Positions 52,301-62,880 of a stretch of DNA of 64,000 nt are shown here, in pieces. Each line of letters starts with the position of its first letter. The stretch's first letter is position 1. This DNA is from Planococcus citri (taxonomy: Eukaryota; Arthropoda; Insecta; Hemiptera; Pseudococcidae). The stretch lies in the NCBI RefSeq assembly GCF_950023065.1, contig NC_088679.1:29574001-29638000 (forward strand). Direction: 5' to 3'. Under the pieces are notes generated by a model that was not told the origin of the DNA, made no database searches, and was given only the letters and a program-made list of their open reading frames with translations. Both the position numbers and the translations under genes were made by a program.

Positions 52301-55300
52301 TCCCCTTTACAAGCACCTATGATTTGTGGAGACTTGGTCAGTGATTTTCAAGAAATATCAAAATGGCCGTATGAGTTGAGTACGGCATTTTGTGAATGAT
52401 GGAAAAAGGTGAAAATTTCCACTTACCAAGCACCTATGATTTGTGGAGACTTGGTCAGTGATTTTCAAGAAATATCAAAATGGCCGTATGAGTTGAGTAC
52501 GGCATTTTGTGAATGATGGAAAAAGGTGAAAATTTCCTCTTTACAAGCACCTATGATTTTAGGAGACTTGGTCAGTGATTTTCAAGAAATATCAAAATGG
52601 CCGTATGAGTTGAGTACGGCATTTTGTGAATGATGGAAAAAGGTGAAAATTTCCCCTTTACAAGCACCTATGATTTGTGGAGACTTGGTCAGTCATTTTC
52701 AAGAAATATCAAAATGGCCGTATGAGTTGAGTACGGCATTTTGTGAATGATGGAAAAAGGTGAAAATTTCCACTTACCAAGCACCTATGATTTGTGGAGA
52801 CTTGGTCAGTGATTTTCAAGAAATATCAAAATGGCCGTATGAGTTGAGTACGGCATTTTGTGAATGATGGAAAAAGGTGAAAATTTCCACTTACCAAGCA
52901 CCTATGATTTGTGGAGACTTGGTCAGTGATTTTCAAGAAATATCAAAATGGCCGTATGAGTTGAGTACAGCATTTTGTGAATGATGGAAAAAGGTGAAAA
53001 TTTCCACTTACCAAGCACCTATGATTTGTGGAGACTTGGTCAGTGATTTTCAAGAAATATCAAAATGGCCGTATGAGTTGAGTACGGCATTTTGTGAATG
53101 ATGGAAAAAGGTGAAAATTTCCCCTTTACAAGCACCTATGATTTGTGGAGACTTGGTCAGTGATTTTCAAGAAATATCAAAATGGCCGTATGAGTTGAGT
53201 ACGGCATTTTGTGAATGATGGAAAAAGGTGAAAATTTCCACTTACCAAGCACCTATGATTTGTGGAGACTTGGTCAGTGACTTTCAAGAAATATCAAAAT
53301 GGCCGTATGAGTTGAGTACGGCATTTTGTGAATGATGGAAAAAGGTGAAAATTTCCCCTTTACAAGCACCTATGATTTGTGGAGACTTGGTCAGTGATTT
53401 TCAAGAAATATCAAAATGGCCGTATGAGTTGAGTACGGCATTTTGTGAATGATGGAAAAAGGTGAAAATTTCCACTTACCAAGCACCTATGATTTGTGTA
53501 GACTTGGTCAAGTAATATCAAAATGGCCGTATGAGTTGAGTACGGCATTTTGTGAATGATGGAAAAAGGTGAAAATTTCCACTTATCAAGCACCTATGAT
53601 TTGTGGAGACTTGGTCAGTGATTTTCAAGAAATATCAAAATGGCCGTATGAGTTGAGTACGGCATTTTGTGAATGATGGAAAAAGGTGAAAATTTCCACT
53701 TACCAAGCACCTATGATTTGTGGAGACTTGGTCAGTGACTTTCAAGAAATATCAAAATGGCCGTATCAGTTGAGTACGGCATTTTGTGAATGATGGAAAA
53801 AGGTGAAAATTTCCACTTATCAAGCACCTATGATTTGTGGAGATTTGGTCAGTGATTTTCAAGAAATATCAAAATGGCCGTATGAGTTGAGTACGGCATT
53901 TTGTGAATGATGGAAAAAGGTGAAAATTTCCACTTACCAAGCACCTATGATTTGTGGAGACTTGGTCAGTGATTTTCAAGAAATATCAAAATGTCCGTAT
54001 GAGTTGAGTACGGCATTTTGTGAATGATGGAAAAAGGTGAAAATTTCCCCTTTACAAGCACCTATGATTTGTGGAGACTTGGTCAGTGATTTTCAAGAAA
54101 TATCAAAATGGCCGTATGAGTTGAGTACGGCATTTTGTGAATGATGGAAAAAGGTGAAAATTTCCACTTACCAAGCACCTATGATTTGTGGAGACTTGGT
54201 CAGTGATTTTCAAGAAATATCAAAATGGCCGTATGAGTTGAGTACGGCATTTTGTGAATGATGGAAAAAGGTGAAAATTTCCTCTTTACAAGCACCTATG
54301 ATTTTAGGAGACTTGGTCAGTGATTTTCAAGAAATATCAAAATGGCCGTATGAGTTGAGTACGGCATTTTGTGAATGATGGAAAAAGGTGAAAATTTCCC
54401 CTTTACAAGCACCTATGATTTGTGGAGACTTGGTCAGTCATTTTCAAGAAATATCAAAATGGCCGTATGAGTTGAGTACGGCATTTTGTGAATGATGGAA
54501 AAAGGTGAAAATTTCCACTTACCAAGCACCTATGATTTGTGGAGACTTGGTCAGTGATTTTCAAGAAATATCAAAATGGCCGTATGAGTTGAGTACGGCA
54601 TTTTGTGAATGATGGAAAAAGGTGAAAATTTCCACTTACCAAGCACCTATGATTTGTGGAGACTTGGTCAGTGATTTTCAAGAAATATCAAAATGGCCGT
54701 ATGAGTTGAGTACGGCATTTTGTGAATGATGGAAAAAGGTGAAAATTTCCACTTACCAAGCACCTATGATTTGTGGAGACTTGGTCAGTGATTTTCAAGA
54801 AATATCAAAATGGCCGTATGAGTTGAGTATGGCATTTTGTGAATGATGGAAAAAGGTGAAAATTTCCTCTTTACAAGCACCTATGATTTTAGGAGACTTG
54901 GTCAGTGATTTTCAAGAAATATCAAAATGGCCGTATGAGTTGAGTACGGCATTTTGTGAATGATGGAAAAAGGTGAAAATTTCCCCTTTACAAGCACCTA
55001 TGATTTGTGGAGACTTGGTCAGTCATTTTCAAGAAATATCAAAATGGCCGTATGAGTTGAGTAGGGCATTTTGTGAATGATGGAAAAAGGTGAAAATTTC
55101 CTCTTTACAAGCACCTATGATTTTAGGAGACTTGGTCAAGAAATATCAAAATGGCCGTATGAGTTGAGTACGGCATTTTGTGAGTGATGGGAAAAGGTGA
55201 AAATTTCCCCTTTACAAGCACCTATGATTTGTGGAGACTTGGTCAGTGATTTTCAAGAAATATCAAAATGGCCGCATGAGTTGAGTACGGCATTTTGTGA

Positions 55301-58300
55301 ATGATGGAAAAAGGTGAAAATTTCCACTTACCAAGCACCTATGATTTGTGGAGACTTGGTCAGTGATTTTCAAGAAATATCAAAATGGCCGTATGAGTTG
55401 AGTATGGCATTTTGTGAATGATGGAAAAAGGTGAAAATTTCCACTTACCAAGCACTTATGATTTGTGGAGACTTGGTCAGTGATTTTCAAGAAATATCAA
55501 AATGGCCGTATGAGTTGAGTAAGGCATTTTGTGAATGATGGAAAAAGGTGAAAATTTCCCCTTTACAAGCACCTATGATTTGTGGAGACTTGGTCAGTCA
55601 TTTTCAAGAAATATCAAAATGGCCGTATGAGTTGAGTACGGCATTTTGTGAATGATGGAAAAAGGTGAAAATTTCCACTTACCAAGCACCTATGATTTGT
55701 GGAGACTTGGTCAAGAAATATCAAAATGGCCGTATGAGTTGAGTACGGCATTTTGTGAGTGATGGGAAAAGGTGAAAATTTCCACTTACCAAGCACCTAT
55801 GATTTGTGGAGACTTGGTCAGTGATTTTCAAGAAATATCAAAATGGCCGTATGAGTTGAGTACAGCATTTTGTGAATGATGGAAAAAGGTGAAAATTTCC
55901 ACTTATCAAGCACCTATGATTTGTGGAGACTTGGTCAGTGTTTTTCAAGAAATATCAAAATGGCCGTATGAGTTGAGTACGGCATTTTGTGAATGATGGA
56001 AAAAGGTGAAAATTTCCACTTACCAAGCACCTATGATTTGTGGAGACTTGGTCAGTGATTTTCAAGAAATATCAAAATGGCCGTATGAGTTGAGTACGGC
56101 ATTTTGTGAATGATGGAAAAAGGTGAAAATTTCCACTTACCAAGCACCTATGATTTGTGGAGACTTGGTCAATGATTTTCAAGAAATATCAAAATGGCCG
56201 TATGAGTTGAGTACGGCATTTTGTGAATGATGGAAAAAGGTGAAAATTTCCACTTATCAAGCACCTATGATTTGTGGAGACTTGGTCAGTGATTTTCAAG
56301 AAATATCAAAATGGCCGTATGAGTTGAGTACGGCATTTTGTGAATGATGGAAAAAGGTGAAAATTTCCACTTACCAAGCACCTATGATTTGTGGAGACTT
56401 GGTCAGTGATTTTCAAGAAATATCAAAATGGCCGTATGAGTTGAGTACGGCATTTTGTGAATGATGGAAAAAGGTGAAAATTTCCACTTACCAAGCACCT
56501 ATGATTTGTGGAGACTTGGTCAATGATTTTCAAGAAATATCAAAATGGCCGTATGAGTTGAGTACGGCATTTTGTGAATGATGGAAAAAGGTGAAAATTT
56601 CCACTTACCAAGCACCTATGATTTGTGGAGACTTGGTCAAGAAATATCAAAATGGCCGTATGAGTTGAGTACGGCATTTTGTGAATGATGGAAAAAGGTG
56701 AAAATTTCCCCTTTACAAGCACCTATGATTTGTGGAGACTTGGTCAGTGATTTTCAAGAAATATCAAAATGGCGGTATGAGTTGAGTACGGCATTTTATA
56801 AATGATGGAAAAAGGTGAAAATTTCCACTTACCAAGCACCTATGATTTGTGGAGACTTGGTCAGTGAATTTCAAGAAATATCAAAATGGCCGTATGAGTT
56901 GAGTACGGCATTTTGTGAATGATGGAAAAAGGTGAAAATTTCCACTTACCAAGCACCTATGATTTGTGGAGACTTGGTCAGTGATTTTCAAGAAATATCA
57001 AAATGTCTGTATGAGTTGAGTACGGCATTTTGTGAATGATGGAAAAAGGTGAAAATTTCCCCTTTACAAGCACCTATGATTTGTGGAGACTTGGTCAGTG
57101 ATTTTCAAGAAATATCAAAATGGCCGTATGAGTTGAGTAAGGCATTTTGTGAATGATGGAAAAAGGTGAAAATTTCCACTTACCAAGCACCTATGATTTG
57201 TGGAGACGTGGTCAAGAAATATCAAAATGGCCGTATGAGTTGAGTACGGCACTTTGTGAATGATGGAAAAAGGTGAAAATTTCCACTTACCAAGCACCTA
57301 TGATTTGTGGAGACTTGGTCAGTGATTTTCAAGAAATATCAAAATGGCCGTATGAGTTGAGTATGGCATTTTGTGAATGATGGAAAAAGGTGAAAATTTC
57401 CCCTTTACAAGCACCTATGATTTGTGGAGACTTGGTCAGTGATTTTCAAGAAATATCAAAATGGCCGTATGAGTTGAGTACGGCATTTTGTGAATGATGG
57501 AAAAAGGTGAAAATTTCCCCTTTACAAGCACCTATGATTTGTGGAGACTTGGTCAGTCATTTTCAAGAAATATCAAAATGGCCGTATGAGTTGAGTAAGG
57601 CATTTTGTGAATGATGGAAAAAGGTGAAAATTTCCACTTACCAAGCACCTATGATTTGTGGAGACGTGGTCAAGAAATATCAAAATGGCCGTATGAGTTG
57701 AGTACGGCACTTTGTGAATGATGGAAAAAGGTGAAAATTTCCACTTACCAAGCACCTATGATTTGTGGAGACTTGGTCAGTGATTTTCAAGAAATATCAA
57801 AATGGCCGTATGAGTTGAGTACGGCATTTTGTGAATGATGGAAAAAGGTGAAAATTTCCTCTTTACAAGCACCTATGATTTTAGGAGACTTGGTCAGTGA
57901 TTTTCAAGAAATATCAAAATGGCTGTATGAGTTGAGTACGGCATTTTGTGAATGATGGAAAAAGGTGAAAATTTCCACTTACCAAGCACCTATGATTTGT
58001 GGAGACTTGGTCAGTGATTTTCAAGAAATATCGAAATGGCCGTATGAGTTGAGTATGGCATTTTGTGAATGATGGAAAAAGGTGAAAATTTCCACTTACC
58101 AAGCACTTATGATTTGTGGAGACTTGGTCAGTGATTTTCAAGAAATATCAAAATGGCTGTATGAGTTGAGTAAGGCATTTTGTGAATGATGGAAAAAGGT
58201 GAAAATTTCCCCTTTACAAGCACCTATGATTTGTGGAGACTTGGTCAGTCATTTTCAAGAAATATCAAAATGGCCGTATGAGTTGAGTACGGCATTTTGT

Positions 58301-61300
58301 GAATGATGGAAAAAGGTGAAAATTTCCACTTACCAAGCACCTATGATTTGTGGAGACTTGGTCAGTGATTTTCAAGAAATATCAAAATGGCCGTATGAGT
58401 TGAGTACGGCATTTTGTGAATGATGGAAAAAGGTGAAAATTTCCACTTACCAAGCACCTATGATTTGTGGAGACTTGGTCAATGATTTTCAAGAAATATC
58501 AAAATGGCCGTATGAGTTGAGTACGGCATTTTGTGAATGATGGAAAAAGGTGAAAATTTCCACTTACCAAGCACCTATGATTTGTGGAGACTTGGTCAGT
58601 GATTTTCAAGAAATATCAAAATGGCCGTATGAGTTGAGTACGGCATTTTGTGAGTGATGGGAAAAGGTGAAAATTTCCACTTACCAAGCACCTATGATTT
58701 GTGGAGACTTGGTCAGTGATTTTCAAGAAATATCAAAATGGCCGTATGAGTTGAGTACGGCATTTTGTGAATGATGGAAAAAGGTGAAAATTTCCACTTA
58801 TCAAGCACCTATGATTTGTGGAGACTTGGTCAGTGATTTTCAAGAAATATCAAAATGGCCGTATGAGTTGAGTACGGCATTTTGTGAATGATGGAAAAAG
58901 GTGAAAATTTCCACTTACCAAGCACCTATGATTTGTGGAGACTTGGTCAGTGATTTTCAAGAAATATCAAAATGGCCGTATGAGTTGAGTACGGCATTTT
59001 GTGAGTGATGGGAAAAGGTGAAAATTTCCACTTACCAAGCACCTATGATTTGTGGAGACTTGGTCAGTGATTTTCAAGAAATATCAAAATGGCCGTATGA
59101 GTTGAGTACGGCATTTTGTGAATGATGGAAAAAGGTGAAAATTTCCACTTATCAAGCACCTATGATTTGTGGAGACTTGGTCAGTGATTTTCAAGAAATA
59201 TCAAAATGGCCGTATGAGTTGAGTACGGCATTTTGTGAATGATGGAAAAAGGTGAAAATTTCCACTTACCAAGCACCTATGATTTGTGGAGATTTGGTCA
59301 GTGATTTTCAAGAAATATCAAAATGGCCGTATGAGTTGAGGACGGCATTTTGTGAATGATGGAAAAAGGTGAAAATTTCCACTTATCAAGCACCTATGAT
59401 TTGTGGAGACTTGGTCAGTGACTTTCAAGAAATATCAAAATGGCCGTATGAGTTGAGTACGGCATTTTGTGAATGATGGAAAAAGGTGAAAATTTCCACT
59501 TACCAAGCACCTATGATTTGTGGAGACTTGGTCAGTGATTTTCAAGAAATATCAAAATGGCCGTATGAGTTGAGTACGGCATTTTGTGAATGATGGAAAA
59601 AGGTGAAAATTTCCACTTACCAAGCACCTATGATTTGTGGAGACTTGGTCAGTGATTTTCAAGAAATATCAAAATGTCCGTATGAGTTGAGTACGGCATT
59701 TTGTGAATGATGGAAAAAGGTGAAAATTTCCTCTTTACAAGCACCTATGATTTTAGGAGACTTGGTCAGTGATTTTCAAGAAATATCAAAATGGCCGTAT
59801 GAGTTGAGTACGGCATTTTGTGAATGATGGAAAAAGGTGAAAATTTCCCCTTTACAAGCACCTATGATTTGTGGAGACTTGGTCAGTGATTTTCAAGAAA
59901 TATCAAAATGGCCGTATGAGTTGAGTACGGCATTTTGTGAATGATGGAAAAAGGTGAAAATTTCCACTTACCAAGCACCTATGATTTGTGTAGACTTGGT
60001 CAAGTAATATCAAAATGGCCGTATGAGTTGAGTACGGCATTTTGTGAATGATGGAAAAAGGTGAAAATTTCCACTTATCAAGCACCTATGATTTGTGGAG
60101 ACTTGGTCAGTGATTTTCAAGAAATATCAAAATGGCCGTATGAGTTGAGTACGGCATTTTGTGAATGATGGAAAAAGGTGAAAATTTCCACTTACCAAGC
60201 ACCTATGATTTGTGGAGACTTGGTCAGTGACTTTCAAGAAATATCAAAATGGCCGTATGAGTTGAGTACGGCATTTTGTGAATGATGGAAAAAGGTGAAA
60301 ATTTCCACTTATCAAGCACCTATGATTTGTGGAGATTTGGTCAGTGATTTTCAAGAAATATCAAAATGGCCGTATGAGTTGAGGACGGCATTTTGTGAAT
60401 GATGGAAAAAGGTGAAAATTTCCACTTACCAAGCACCTATGATTTGTGGAGACTTGGTCAGTGATTTTCAAGAAATATCAAAATGTCCGTATGAGTTGAG
60501 TACGGCATTTTGTGAATGATGGAAAAAGGTGAAAATTTCCCCTTTACAAGCACCTATGATTTGTGGAGACTTGGTCAGTGATTTTCAAGAAATATCAAAA
60601 TGGCCGTATGAGTTGAGTACGGCATTTTGTGAATGATGGAAAAAGGTGAAAATTTCCACTTACCAAGCACCTATGATTTGTGGAGACTTGGTCAGTGATT
60701 TTCAAGAAATATCAAAATGGCCGTATGAGTTGAGTACGGCATTTTGTGAATGATGGAAAAAGGTGAAAATTTCCTCTTTACAAGCACCTATGATTTTAGG
60801 AGACTTGGTCAGTGATTTTCAAGAAATATCAAAATGGCCGTATGAGTTGAGTACGGCATTTTGTGAATGATGGAAAAAGGTGAAAATTTCCCCTTTACAA
60901 GCACCTATGATTTGTGGAGACTTGGTCAGTCATTTTCAAGAAATATCAAAATGGCCGTATGAGTTGAGTACGGCATTTTGTGAATGATGGAAAAAGGTGA
61001 AAATTTCCACTTACCAAGCACCTATGATTTGTGGAGACTTGGTCAGTGATTTTCAAGAAATATCAAAATGGCCGTATGAGTTGAGTACGGCATTTTGTGA
61101 ATGATGGAAAAAGGTGAAAATTTCCACTTACCAAGCACCTATGATTTGTGGAGACTTGGTCAGTGATTTTCAAGAAATATCAAAATGGCCGTATGAGTTG
61201 AGTACAGCATTTTGTGAATGATGGAAAAAGGTGAAAATTTCCACTTACCAAGCACCTATGATTTGTGGAGACTTGGTCAGTGATTTTCAAGAAATATCAA

Positions 61301-62880
61301 AATGGCCGTATGAGTTGAGTACGGCATTTTGTGAATGATGGAAAAAGGTGAAAATTTCCCCTTTACAAGCACCTATGATTTGTGGAGACTTGGTCAGTGA
61401 TTTTCAAGAAATATCAAAATGGCCGTATGAGTTGAGTACGGCATTTTGTGAATGATGGAAAAAGGTGAAAATTTCCACTTACCAAGCACCTATGATTTGT
61501 GGAGACTTGGTCAGTGACTTTCAAGAAATATCAAAATGGCCGTATGAGTTGAGTACGGCATTTTGTGAATGATGGAAAAAGGTGAAAATTTCCCCTTTAC
61601 AAGCACCTATGATTTGTGGAGACTTGGTCAGTGATTTTCAAGAAATATCAAAATGGCCGTATGAGTTGAGTACGGCATTTTGTGAATGATGGAAAAAGGT
61701 GAAAATTTCCACTTACCAAGCACCTATGATTTGTGTAGACTTGGTCAAGTAATATCAAAATGGCCGTATGAGTTGAGTACGGCATTTTGTGAATGATGGA
61801 AAAAGGTGAAAATTTCCACTTATCAAGCACCTATGATTTGTGGAGACTTGGTCAGTGATTTTCAAGAAATATCAAAATGGCCGTATGAGTTGAGTACGGC
61901 ATTTTGTGAATGATGGAAAAAGGTGAAAATTTCCACTTACCAAGCACCTATGATTTGTGGAGACTTGGTCAGTGACTTTCAAGAAATATCAAAATGGCCG
62001 TATCAGTTGAGTACGGCATTTTGTGAATGATGGAAAAAGGTGAAAATTTCCACTTATCAAGCACCTATGATTTGTGGAGATTTGGTCAGTGATTTTCAAG
62101 AAATATCAAAATGGCCGTATGAGTTGAGTACGGCATTTTGTGAATGATGGAAAAAGGTGAAAATTTCCACTTACCAAGCACCTATGATTTGTGGAGACTT
62201 GGTCAGTGATTTTCAAGAAATATCAAAATGTCCGTATGAGTTGAGTACGGCATTTTGTGAATGATGGAAAAAGGTGAAAATTTCCCCTTTACAAGCACCT
62301 ATGATTTGTGGAGACTTGGTCAGTGATTTTCAAGAAATATCAAAATGGCCGTATGAGTTGAGTACGGCATTTTGTGAATGATGGAAAAAGGTGAAAATTT
62401 CCACTTACCAAGCACCTATGATTTGTGGAGACTTGGTCAGTGATTTTCAAGAAATATCAAAATGGCCGTATGAGTTGAGTACGGCATTTTGTGAATGATG
62501 GAAAAAGGTGAAAATTTCCTCTTTACAAGCACCTATGATTTTAGGAGACTTGGTCAGTGATTTTCAAGAAATATCAAAATGGCCGTATGAGTTGAGTACG
62601 GCATTTTGTGAATGATGGAAAAAGGTGAAAATTTCCCCTTTACAAGCACCTATGATTTGTGGAGACTTGGTCAGTCATTTTCAAGAAATATCAAAATGGC
62701 CGTATGAGTTGAGTACGGCATTTTGTGAATGATGGAAAAAGGTGAAAATTTCCACTTACCAAGCACCTATGATTTGTGGAGACTTGGTCAGTGATTTTCA
62801 AGAAATATCAAAATGGCCGTATGAGTTGAGTACGGCATTTTGTGAATGATGGAAAAAGGTGAAAATTTCCACTTACCAAG
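46400..62880. repeat. Tandem higher-order duplication, 8237-bp unit (71 monomers), two copies
   Basis: Short monomers 46842, 47417, 48343, 48918, 49376, 51706 and 53451 recur at +8237 (55079, 55654, 56580, 57155, 57613, 59943, 61688). So do rare marks such as GGCATTTTATAAATG (near 48553/56790), GCACTTTGTG (near 49012/57249) and GTATCAGTTG (53762/61999). 8237 = 64 x 117 + 7 x 107. Copies run about 46400-54640 and 54640-62880. The only differences I noticed are C/T at 49921/58158, TG/CA at 51550-51551/59787-59788 and T/C at 47038/55275. If complete, that is about 99.9% identity. Confidence 0.88.
51590..54660. repeat. 15-monomer subrepeat, 1745-bp offset, inside the 8237-bp unit
   Basis: The series from the GTGTAGAC short monomer at 51706 repeats from 53451, an offset of 1745 = 14 x 117 + 107. 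It is marked by D, GTGACTTTC, GGAGATTTGG, AAATGTCCG, C and GTCATTTTC units in the same order. It therefore predates the 8237-bp duplication, which copied both. The first copy has GAGGACGGC at the GGAGATTTGG unit, the second GAGTACGGC plus GTATCAG. Confidence 0.82.

Noticed and set aside
49677..58141. Two 75-residue minus-strand frames at 49677-49904 and 57914-58141
   Set aside because: They arise from point variants (CTGTATG, ATATCGAAATGG) that remove stops in consecutive 117-bp units; the second is the 8237-bp duplicate of the first.
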